Assembly (NCBI GenBank): GCA_958428675.1
Contig: CAUAGV010000031.1
Coordinates: 1 to 12,572, forward strand
Length of the DNA stretch: 12,572 nt
Source of the DNA: an uncultured Collinsella sp.
GTDB lineage: Bacteria > Actinomycetota > Coriobacteriia > Coriobacteriales > Coriobacteriaceae
Reading direction: 5' to 3'
Shown here: piece after piece, positions 6,415 to 12,572 of the stretch
Layout: each line of letters starts with the position of its first letter
Numbering within the stretch: the first letter of the stretch is position 1
Translations under genes and position numbers: made by a program
The notes under the pieces: model-generated
Seen by the model: only the letters and a program-made list of their open reading frames with translations
Databases searched by the model: none
What the model was told of the DNA's origin: nothing

Positions 6415-7602
6415 ATGTTCAACACCATCATCACCACGCTCAAGACGCTATTGCGTCGACCGAGTACATGGGTCTGGGGCGCGATCTTTCCCATTGCACT
6501 TTCAACGATGTTCATGTTTATGTTTGCGAATCTGAGCTCCGACGGCAAGGTCGACCCGGTGCCGGTAGCCGTTGTCGCTGACGAAGCCTGGGGTGCTTCG
6601 TCCTTTAAGGACGTGGCGACCTCGCTTGCCAAGGAGGGCGACGATCAACTGCTCGATGTGAGCGAGTACGAAGACTTGGCTGCCGCGCGCAAAGCGCTCA
6701 AGGCCGGCGAGGTCGCGGGCATCTATATGGTCGATGCCGCGGGCACGCCCAGGCTCACGCTGCTATCGAGTTACGACAGCTCGCGCGCCTCGTCGGTGCT
6801 CACCGACCGCAGCATCCTTGAAACGGTGGCAAGCTCGTATACGCAAAATACCGAGCTCATGGCTCAGATTGCTCAAGATGACCCGGCGACGCTCGCCGAT
6901 CCGGCGGCGGTTGCGCACGCCCTGTCGCTCGAGGGCGGAACCCGCCGCGTGAGCCTGACTCGTGCCACGCCCGATGGCACGGTCATCTACTACTACGCGC
7001 TCTTTGGCCTGGTCGCGATGATGTCTGCCGAGTTTGCCGCCTTGAGCGTCGTCGATTTGCAGCCTAATCTGTCGGGCCTTGGCGCGCGCCGCTGCGTGGG
7101 CGGTCTTTCCAAGACGGCGTCGCTGGCCGGCATTTTTGTCGGCTCGTGGCTGGTTTCCTTTGCATCGATGGCGGTTGCGATCGGCTACGTGCGCCTGGTC
7201 GTGGGCGTCGACTTTGGCGGGCGCGAGGGGTTGTGCCTGCTGGGCGGGGCTGCCTCCGCGCTTGCCGCCACGGGCCTGGGGCTTTTTGTGGGCACGCTTC
7301 CCGTTAAGGGCGGCAAGGCGTCCAAGTCGGGCATCCTCACGGGTTTTGCCACCACGTGCGCCCTGTTCGCCGGCCTCTACGGCGAGCCGGCGATGGCGCT
7401 TGCCGACGACGTCGCCCGCGCCTGCCCGGCCGAGTGCTGGCTCAACCCCGTCAAGCTCATCTGCGACATGTTCAACCGTCTGTATTTCTTTGAGGACCTG
7501 GGGCCCTTTGCCGTTCGCGCCGGCGCGCTCGTCCTGATGACCCTGGTGTTTGTCGCCGCCGCTACGCTGATCTTTGGAAGGAGCCGCTATGAGCACCTTT
7601 AA
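6415..7602 (+). CDS. ABC-2 type exporter permease, first subunit
   Basis: This 395-residue membrane protein shows the ABC-2 exporter plan: one N-terminal helix (about 19-41), an extracytoplasmic domain of about 145 residues, then five hydrophobic segments near 190-212, 235-260, 272-296, 304-323 and 365-388. It should form half of the translocation pore, with the downstream permease as the other half and the upstream ATPase as motor. A GGGGG-type ribosome binding site overlaps the ATPase stop codon a few bases before the ATG. The 3' end overlaps the next gene by 14 bases. The extracytoplasmic domain (VPVAVVADEAWG, then KAGEVAGIYMVD) resembles the ectodomain found in ABC-2 permeases of the MdrA/YhgE-like group, but this is recognised only by general pattern. 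Confidence 0.85.
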   Translation: MFNTIITTLKTLLRRPSTWVWGAIFPIALSTMFMFMFANLSSDGKVDPVPVAVVADEAWGASSFKDVATSLAKEGDDQLLDVSEYEDLAAARKALKAGEVAGIYMVDAAGTPRLTLLSSYDSSRASSVLTDRSILETVASSYTQNTELMAQIAQDDPATLADPAAVAHALSLEGGTRRVSLTRATPDGTVIYYYALFGLVAMMSAEFAALSVVDLQPNLSGLGARRCVGGLSKTASLAGIFVGSWLVSFASMAVAIGYVRLVVGVDFGGREGLCLLGGAASALAATGLGLFVGTLPVKGGKASKSGILTGFATTCALFAGLYGEPAMALADDVARACPAECWLNPVKLICDMFNRLYFFEDLGPFAVRAGALVLMTLVFVAAATLIFGRSRYEHL

Positions 7603-8794
7603 GACCGCGCTTCGCATGGCGCTCGCGCACCCGTTCTACCTGCTCATCTATACGGTGTTCATTTCGCTCATGGGTGTGTTCATTGCTGCCTCGGTGAGCT
7701 GGAACTCGTCGCAGCTTACCGAGTACGAGCCCTACGACGCCAACGTGATCGTGGTCGACCGCGACGACAGCGATCTTTCGCGGGCGCTTACCAAGCACCT
7801 GGACTCACGCTTTGACCTGGTCACGGGCGTCGGCGACGACACGTACGACCTTGCCGATGCGCTCTCCAAGAGCAACAGCGCCAAGGGCAGCGCCGATTGC
7901 GTGTTCTTTATCCCGGAGGGGTTCGAGGACGATCTTGTTGCAGCCGCCCGTGCGGGGGAGGCCCTGCCCAAGCTCGATGTGACCTACGGCTCCGGCACCA
8001 TGGCGGCGGCGCTTTCGTCTGCCGAGGCCTCGCGGTGGATCTCGCTCGCGGGCGCTGCGGCTGCGCTTGAACCCGCTGCCTCTAACGGTGACGTCGCCAA
8101 GGCCGCCGAGCATGCCGCCGCAAAACGCGCGGAGGTCCAGATCGAGCAGGTTAAGGTTAACTCGACTGCCGCCGCCACGCTCAAGTCGTACTTCAACTTT
8201 GGCGCGTACGCGATCATCTCGTCGGTCATCGTGTCGGTGGGGCTGGTGTTCTCGGGCATGAACGAGCCCGAGCGCGTGCGCCGCATGGATGCCAGCCCGG
8301 TCTCTGAGCGCCAGCGTTCGCTCGCTGTGTTCGCGGCCGCCGCCGTGCTCACCGTCTGCATCTGGCTCGTGTCGAGCATGATGGGCGTCGTGGGCTTTGC
8401 CGGCGCGGTCGCCGAGGTCGGCGTGGGGCGCGTGTGCCTGGCGCTGGCGGCAACGTTTGCCCTGGCGTGCACGCCGCTGGCCGTTGGCTTTACGCTGTCG
8501 AGCCTGGGCGCTCGCGAGGAGTTGCTCAACGGCGTGGGCAACTTGCTCGGCTTGCTCATGACGTTTTTGGGCGGCGCCTGGATGCCATTGTCGCTGATGG
8601 GTCCGGCCGTGCAGACGGCGGCGCACTTTGTGCCGACGTATTGGGTGAGCGACGCGATCGGCAAGGCGCTCGCCGCGGACCTGACGTCCACCGTGCTGGG
8701 CGACATCGCCTGCGACCTGGGCGTCACCGTGCTCTTCGCCGCCGCCATCGCCGCCGTAGGCCTAGCCCTCGCCCACAACAAATCCCACGCCTAG
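7589..8794 (+). CDS. ABC-2 type exporter permease, second subunit
   Basis: The 401-residue protein starts at the ATG at 7589, supported by GGAAGGAG five bases upstream; that site lies inside the end of the first permease gene, which it overlaps by 14 bases. It repeats the plan of its partner: one N-terminal helix (about 15-38), an extracytoplasmic domain of about 160 residues with an Ala- and Glu-rich helical end, then five hydrophobic segments near 201-224, 244-270, 281-306, 312-335 and 373-396. GGAWMPLS in the fifth segment is like the GG-W-P motif of ABC-2 permeases. It should pair with the upstream permease in a heterodimeric exporter. The two permeases share architecture but little obvious sequence identity. 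The tight overlap suggests translational coupling and fixed stoichiometry. Confidence 0.87.
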   Translation: MSTFKTALRMALAHPFYLLIYTVFISLMGVFIAASVSWNSSQLTEYEPYDANVIVVDRDDSDLSRALTKHLDSRFDLVTGVGDDTYDLADALSKSNSAKGSADCVFFIPEGFEDDLVAAARAGEALPKLDVTYGSGTMAAALSSAEASRWISLAGAAAALEPAASNGDVAKAAEHAAAKRAEVQIEQVKVNSTAAATLKSYFNFGAYAIISSVIVSVGLVFSGMNEPERVRRMDASPVSERQRSLAVFAAAAVLTVCIWLVSSMMGVVGFAGAVAEVGVGRVCLALAATFALACTPLAVGFTLSSLGAREELLNGVGNLLGLLMTFLGGAWMPLSLMGPAVQTAAHFVPTYWVSDAIGKALAADLTSTVLGDIACDLGVTVLFAAAIAAVGLALAHNKSHA

Positions 8795-8802
8795 CCACCT
8801 AG

Positions 8803-8866
8803 TCATTGGGGACAGTCTTTGCCGATTCGCCGGCTCGCCGGCAGGGCTGGCAGGGACTGTCCCAAT
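8803..8866. repeat. Imperfect extragenic palindrome, GGGGACAGTCTTT type (copy 1)
   Basis: ATTGGGGACAGTCTTTGCC (8805-8823) pairs with GGCAGGGACTGTCCCAAT (8849-8866) with one bulge and a few mismatches, around an inner GCCGGC hairpin. The left 40 bases (8803-8842) recur at 12459-12498 with 37 of 40 identical. It begins just after the stop of the exporter operon and may also act as its 3' structure. Confidence 0.75.
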
Positions 8867-8885
8867 ATGTCGGCACTTGGGGACC

Positions 8886-8945
8886 ACTCATTGGGGACAG
8901 ACTTAAATGAGTGAAATCGCTCATTTAAGTCTGTCCCCAATGAGT
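8886..8945. repeat. 26-bp perfect palindrome with GGGGACAG core
   Basis: Arms 8886-8911 and 8920-8945 are exact reverse complements; adding a G-T wobble and one more pair leaves only a 4-base AAAT loop. The left arm shares TTGGGGACAG with the previous repeat, and a 20-of-25 match to 8888-8912 lies at 12432-12456. The compact hairpin with a GGGG foot recalls REP-type extragenic palindromes handled by Y1 (HUH) transposases, but no such gene is in the window. No T-run follows. Confidence 0.8.
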
Positions 8946-8952
8946 AGGTTGG

Positions 8953-8986
8953 AAAATAGTTCGCGCACGTCGCTTAAAAATAGTTC
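8953..8986 (+). promoter_or_regulatory. Direct repeat AAAATAGTTC, 24-bp spacing
   Basis: AAAATAGTTC occurs at 8953-8962 and again at 8977-8986, just upstream of and overlapping the putative promoter of the second ABC operon. A 24-bp period is close to two helical turns plus a fraction, so it could be a regulator binding site; ten identical bases in an AT-rich stretch may also be chance. Confidence 0.35.
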
Positions 8987-9001
8987 ACCTGGGTTTACTA
9001 T
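8974..9001 (+). promoter_or_regulatory. Putative promoter of the MacB-FtsX operon
   Basis: A -35-like TTAAAA (8974-8979) and a -10-like TACTAT (8996-9001; five of six to consensus) are separated by 16 bases, in an AT-rich island about 40 bases before the start codon. The -35 is weak, so an activator or an extended -10 may be needed. Confidence 0.5.
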
Positions 9002-9028
9002 TAGCCTAGAAAAGTAGCAGAAGGCTAA
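9001..9028 (+). promoter_or_regulatory. Dyad TTAGCCT/AGGCTAA downstream of the -10 box
   Basis: A 7-bp perfect inverted repeat (9001-9007 with 9022-9028, 14 bases between) begins at the last base of the -10 box and ends five bases before the GGGGGA ribosome binding site (9033-9038) of the ATPase gene. Its position suits a repressor operator or a small 5' leader hairpin. Confidence 0.4.
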
Positions 9029-9042
9029 CAACGGGGGATAGC

Positions 9043-9756
9043 ATGGCGACAAAGCAAGCCTATGTCCAGGTCAACGGACTCAAGAAACACTATGGCGACG
9101 GTGATGCACGCCTGACGGTGCTCGACGGCATCGACACGTCCATCAACCGCGGCGAGATCTGCGTCATGCTGGGGCCCTCGGGCTCGGGCAAGTCGACCTT
9201 TCTCAACCTGATCGGCGGCTTGGAGGATGCCGACGGCGGCTCCATCATGGTGGACGGCTGCGATCTCACGGCGCTCAAGCCCGCCGATCTGGGCGAGTAC
9301 CGACGCCGCGAGCTGGGCTTTGTCTTCCAGTTCTACAACCTGGTGCCCGACCTTACCATCAAGGAAAACATCGAGGTCACGGCGCACCTGTCCAAAAACC
9401 CGCTCAATGTCGACGATCTGCTGCGCTCGCTGGGCCTCTACGAGCACCGCAACAAGTTTCCGCGCCAGGTCTCAGGTGGCCAGCAGCAGCGCTGCGCCAT
9501 CGGCCGTGCGCTCGTCAAAAATCCGGGCCTGCTGCTGTGCGATGAGCCCACGGGCGCGCTCGACTACAAGACATCCAAGGAAATCTTGCGGCTCATGGAG
9601 GATGTCAACCGCACCTACGGCTGCACCATCATCATTGTCACCCACAATGCCGCCATCGCGCGCATGGCAAATCGCGTGCTGCGCCTGCGCGACGGCCGCA
9701 TCGTCGAGGACGAGCTCAACGAGTCGCCCGTTGCGGCCGCCGATCTCGATTGGTAG
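9043..9756 (+). CDS. MacB/LolD-type ABC exporter ATPase
   Basis: This 237-residue protein has the length and motifs of the MacB/LolD/BceA family: Walker A GPSGSGKS (44-51), a Q-loop in FVFQFYNLVPDLT, the signature VSGGQQQR (143-150), Walker B LLLCDEPTGALD (Asp167, Glu168) and the H-loop His201 in VTHN. The family works by mechanotransmission: the ATPase dimer drives conformational change in FtsX-like permeases rather than moving a substrate through a classical pore. The ATG follows GGGGGA with a four-base gap. The FtsX-like permease begins eight bases after its stop, so the two form an operon. Its own promoter and the repeats upstream separate it from the ABC-2 operon. Export of, or resistance to, peptides and envelope maintenance are the usual family roles; the actual one is unknown. 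Confidence 0.95.
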   Translation: MATKQAYVQVNGLKKHYGDGDARLTVLDGIDTSINRGEICVMLGPSGSGKSTFLNLIGGLEDADGGSIMVDGCDLTALKPADLGEYRRRELGFVFQFYNLVPDLTIKENIEVTAHLSKNPLNVDDLLRSLGLYEHRNKFPRQVSGGQQQRCAIGRALVKNPGLLLCDEPTGALDYKTSKEILRLMEDVNRTYGCTIIIVTHNAAIARMANRVLRLRDGRIVEDELNESPVAAADLDW

Positions 9757-9764
9757 GCGACGCC

Positions 9765-12431
9765 ATGACACCTCTCGCAAAACGTCTCCCGCGCGAGCTG
9801 CGCCGCAATATCGGCAAGTACCTGGGCATCTTTTTGCTTATGTGCGGAAGCATCGCCCTTACCTCGGGCTTTTTGCTCGCGGCGCATTCCATCGGCTGCC
9901 TCATTGATGACATGCGCGAAGACTACACGATTGAGGACGGCCGCGTAACTACCTCCTTCGAGGCCACCGACGAGCAGCTCAAGGCTGCCGAAGACGCGGC
10001 TGAGGACGTCGGCGGCGTTACGTTCTACAAGAACTTCTCTATCGACGCCATCATCAAAAAGGCGGCTGGCGACGACGGCACCAAGCGCACCCTGCGCACC
10101 TACGCGCATCGCACCAAGGTTGACATTGCGTCCTACTGCGAAGGCAGGCAGCCAAAGGCGGACAACGAGGTGGCTATCGACCGCGTCTTTGCCACCAATA
10201 ACGACCTCGCCATCGGCGATAAGGTCGAGCTCGAGGGGCGCACCTACACCATCTGCGGCATCATGACGCAGCCCGATAGCCAGGCGTTGTTCCTCGACAA
10301 TTCGGACTTTACGGTGAACACCATCACGTATGGTGTCGCCGAGGTCACCGACGCCGGTTTTGCCGCGCTCGAGGATGCCGGCGGCGCGCCCGCCTATACG
10401 TACTCCTTTACCTTTAACGACCGCGACCTCTCCACCGCGGACCGCATTGATGCGGAGCAGGATATGGTCGAGGCGCTGACCGACGCCGATGCGCGCGTGG
10501 ACGATCTGATCGATGCCGATTCCAACCAGGGCATTGGCTATGCGCGCGACGACGTGGACGGCGACTCCATGATGTGGATGACGTTGCTCAACATTATCAT
10601 CGTGATCATGGCGTTTGTCTTTGTGGTGCTCACCGACGCCACCATCGAGGAGGAGAGCGCCATTATCGGCACGCTGCTCGCCAGCGGCTATCGCCGTCGC
10701 GAGATCGTGCTGCACTACCTGGCACTTCCTGCCATCGTGGGCGTGCTCGCGGCACTTTTGGGCACCGCGCTCGGCGTTGCGTTCTTTACCGAGCCCATGC
10801 GCGGTCTCTACTACGGCTCGTACAGTCTGCCGCCCTTCCAGGTGTACTGGAGTTGGGGGATCTTTGTGAAGTGCGCCGTGGTTCCCGCCGCCGCGCTCAT
10901 CCTCATCACGCTGGTGGGCCTGCTCCGCAAGATGGGCAAGACGCCGCTGCAGTTCCTTCGCCACGAGGCGAGCGGTAAGTCGGGCACCAAGCGCGGTCTG
11001 CGGCTGCCGGAGCGCATGGGCTTTGTCTCGCGCTTCCGCCTGCGTATCTTCCTGCGCAATCTGGGCAACTTCGCCACGCTCTTCGTGGGCATCGCGTTTG
11101 GGTCGCTGCTTTTGCTCTTTGGTCTGGCGATCCTGCCCACGATGACGCACTATGCGGACAACCTCGAGACGAGCCTGGTCGCCGAGCACCTGTACACGCT
11201 CAAGGCGCCGCTGGAGCTCGAGGGCACTGCCGAGGAGCGCGAGCAGTGGTCGGCACTCGAGCGCTTGCAGTCGGTTGACGGCGCGCTGCTTTCTGCCGCC
11301 CAGGATGCCGATGACGAGCTTGACGGCGCGGCCGATGCGGCGCAGACGGCAGCCGATGCCGCGACCGCATCTCCGTCTGCCGAGAGCCTGTCTGCGGCGC
11401 AACGTGCGCTTGCAAACGTCCAGGACAAGAAGGATGCGCTCTATGCGCGCCTTGACGATCTTGCCGATGCCCTCGGCTGCGACCGCGATGAGGCCATCGA
11501 CCTGATCGACAAGGCCTCTAAGATCGACACTGACAACGACGATATCCATCCGGTCAATACGACCGATAACGGCGCGGACGCAATCGCGCAGGCCGAGAAA
11601 TATGCCGTCTACCAGCTGCAATACGACCGAGGCGAGGGAAACGGCACAGAGGCCATCTCTGTCTACGGCATCTCGCCCAACTCGCGCTACTGGAAGAACC
11701 TCGATGTCGGCGACGGCCGCGTTGTCTTTGGCGGCGGCCTGCTCGACAAGTTTGGCTGGAGCGAGGGCCAGAAGGTCACACTCAGCGACAAGTACGAGGG
11801 CGAGCATCATTCCTTTAAGTACGCGGGCAAGGACTGCATCTGGGGCTCAAAGTCGGACATGAATATCTATATGAGTATCGATGACTTTAACGAGCTGTTC
11901 GGCAACGACGCCGCCTACTTTAACGGCTATGTGAGCGACGAGAAGCTCGACCTCGATGCTCGTTACTTTGCCGGCGACACCACGCCCGACGACATGCGCG
12001 CCGTGGGCGACCAGTTCATCGGCATGATGAGCAAAATGATCGGCATGATGGTCGGGCTCGCGGTGTTTATCTTCCTGCTGTTTATGTACCTGCTGACCAA
12101 GGCGGTGATCGACCACAGCGCCCGTTCGATCAGCTACATGAAAGTCTTTGGCTATCGCGATAGCGAGATCTCGCATCTGTACATCCGCTCGATCACGCTG
12201 TGCGTGGCGGCGTCGCTCGTGCTGAGCCTGCCGGTCATTATTGGCTCGCTCACGGCCATCTTCCGCTCGATGCTGCTCGCCTACAACGGCAATATCGAGA
12301 TCTACGTGCCCGCTTGGTCCATGGCTGCATGCGTCGGCATTGGCTTTGCGGCCTACCTGGTCGTGGCGCTGCTACACACGCGCTCTATCAAGCACGTCAG
12401 CCTAGCCGAGGCCCTCAAGGTGCAAGAGTAG
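9765..12431 (+). CDS. FtsX-like ABC permease with two ectodomains and Ala-rich coiled-coil insert
   Basis: This 888-residue protein starts at the ATG at 9765, eight bases after the ATPase stop. It has eight likely membrane helices in a 1+3+1+3 pattern: about 19-44, 269-293, 318-343, 364-388, 435-459, 760-783, 809-834 and 852-871. The two three-helix blocks are FtsX-type modules, as in the tandem-FtsX permeases of Gram-positive bacteria. A first extracytoplasmic domain (about 45-268) contains VFATNNDLAIGDKVELEG, a MacB-like core signature. The second (about 460-759) begins with a long Ala/Asp/Glu-rich region (about 490-590) predicted to be helical and probably coiled-coil, then another core-like part (VVFGGGLLDKFGWSEGQKV). 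The C-terminus (SLAEALKVQE) is typical of the family. It should form a complex with the upstream ATPase. Its role may be peptide export, sensing of antimicrobials or control of a cell-wall enzyme. Confidence 0.92.
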   Translation: MTPLAKRLPRELRRNIGKYLGIFLLMCGSIALTSGFLLAAHSIGCLIDDMREDYTIEDGRVTTSFEATDEQLKAAEDAAEDVGGVTFYKNFSIDAIIKKAAGDDGTKRTLRTYAHRTKVDIASYCEGRQPKADNEVAIDRVFATNNDLAIGDKVELEGRTYTICGIMTQPDSQALFLDNSDFTVNTITYGVAEVTDAGFAALEDAGGAPAYTYSFTFNDRDLSTADRIDAEQDMVEALTDADARVDDLIDADSNQGIGYARDDVDGDSMMWMTLLNIIIVIMAFVFVVLTDATIEEESAIIGTLLASGYRRREIVLHYLALPAIVGVLAALLGTALGVAFFTEPMRGLYYGSYSLPPFQVYWSWGIFVKCAVVPAAALILITLVGLLRKMGKTPLQFLRHEASGKSGTKRGLRLPERMGFVSRFRLRIFLRNLGNFATLFVGIAFGSLLLLFGLAILPTMTHYADNLETSLVAEHLYTLKAPLELEGTAEEREQWSALERLQSVDGALLSAAQDADDELDGAADAAQTAADAATASPSAESLSAAQRALANVQDKKDALYARLDDLADALGCDRDEAIDLIDKASKIDTDNDDIHPVNTTDNGADAIAQAEKYAVYQLQYDRGEGNGTEAISVYGISPNSRYWKNLDVGDGRVVFGGGLLDKFGWSEGQKVTLSDKYEGEHHSFKYAGKDCIWGSKSDMNIYMSIDDFNELFGNDAAYFNGYVSDEKLDLDARYFAGDTTPDDMRAVGDQFIGMMSKMIGMMVGLAVFIFLLFMYLLTKAVIDHSARSISYMKVFGYRDSEISHLYIRSITLCVAASLVLSLPVIIGSLTAIFRSMLLAYNGNIEIYVPAWSMAACVGIGFAAYLVVALLHTRSIKHVSLAEALKVQE

Positions 12432-12530
12432 TCATCGGGGACGTTCTTAAATGACTGGTCATCGGGGACAGTCTTTGACGATTCGCCGGCCCGCCGGCCG
12501 GGCGGCAAGCACTCATTTGAACCGCATCCC
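12432..12530. repeat. Repeat cluster downstream of the FtsX permease (copies of the 8.8-8.9 kb repeats)
   Basis: Positions 12432-12456 match the left arm of the 8886-8945 palindrome at 20 of 25 bases, and 12459-12498 match 8803-8842 at 37 of 40. A GC-rich hairpin follows (about 12485-12506). ACTCATTTGAACC near 12511 may be a decayed right arm. The first repeat begins directly after the permease stop codon. The same repeats thus lie on both sides of the MacB-FtsX operon in the same orientation. Confidence 0.75.
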
Positions 12531-12562
12531 ATTTCTTGGACTTTGAAATTAAGCTTCGAGAA

Positions 12563-12570
12563 AAGGGAGG
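12563..12570 (+). promoter_or_regulatory. Strong ribosome binding site at the window edge
   Basis: AAGGGAGG near the last bases is a near-perfect Shine-Dalgarno sequence, so a + strand gene very probably starts within about 10 bases beyond the window. TTGGAC at 12536-12541 could be its -35 box, but no clear -10 box is seen. Confidence 0.55.
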
Positions 12571-12572
12571 CA

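Noticed and set aside
9615..11810. 731-codon minus-strand reading frame opposite the ATPase and FtsX genes
   Set aside because: GC-rich codon use on the + strand leaves few stops in this frame; no recognisable domains, and the + strand proteins are unmistakable families.

Overview
The window is GC-rich DNA that looks like a gut actinobacterium of the class Coriobacteriia, probably Collinsella or a close relative. This assignment is inferred from base composition, the LPXTG-anchored Spy0128/FctA-type adhesin, the gene order and the style of the extragenic repeats; no rRNA or other marker gene is present to prove it.

Layout. (1) Positions 2-2890 (+) carry the 3' part of a large cell-wall-anchored, pilin-like surface protein. 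It has one partial and six complete isopeptide-type repeats, an acidic insert and a C-terminal LPTTGD sorting signal. (2) Positions 2891-3498 form a convergent intergenic region of about 600 bp with no credible gene but much secondary structure: two GC-rich hairpins (the second a good terminator), two homologous hairpin elements A and B of about 155 bp, a small inverted repeat between them and a weak hairpin after B. (3) Positions 3499-5270 (-) encode a NarL/LuxR-family response regulator and its HisKA_3-type sensor kinase, overlapping at ATGA. (4) Positions 5467-8794 (+), divergent from the two-component genes, encode an ABC-2 type exporter: one ATPase and two permeases, tightly packed and partly overlapping. 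(5) Positions 8795-9042 carry two palindromic repeats and a promoter. (6) Positions 9043-12431 (+) encode a second exporter of the MacB/LolD-FtsX class: an ATPase and one large eight-helix permease. (7) Positions 12432-12572 carry related repeats and, at the very end, a strong ribosome binding site for a gene starting beyond the window.

How the genes may work together. The sensor kinase probably phosphorylates the response regulator, which plausibly controls the divergent ABC-2 exporter; this arrangement is common for drug, peptide or envelope-stress exporters. The MacB-FtsX pair has its own promoter region and is bracketed by copies of the same extragenic repeats, so it may be a separate unit, also exporting or responding to peptides or lipids. 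No substrate can be read from the sequence.

The most unusual signal is the pair of elements at 3033-3190 and 3285-3438. They keep a similar core (69 of 91 positions identical, no gaps, exact 250-bp offset), but their outer arms are unrelated in sequence while each pair is almost perfectly self-complementary. That is what a family selected for a long hairpin, rather than for arm sequence, would look like.
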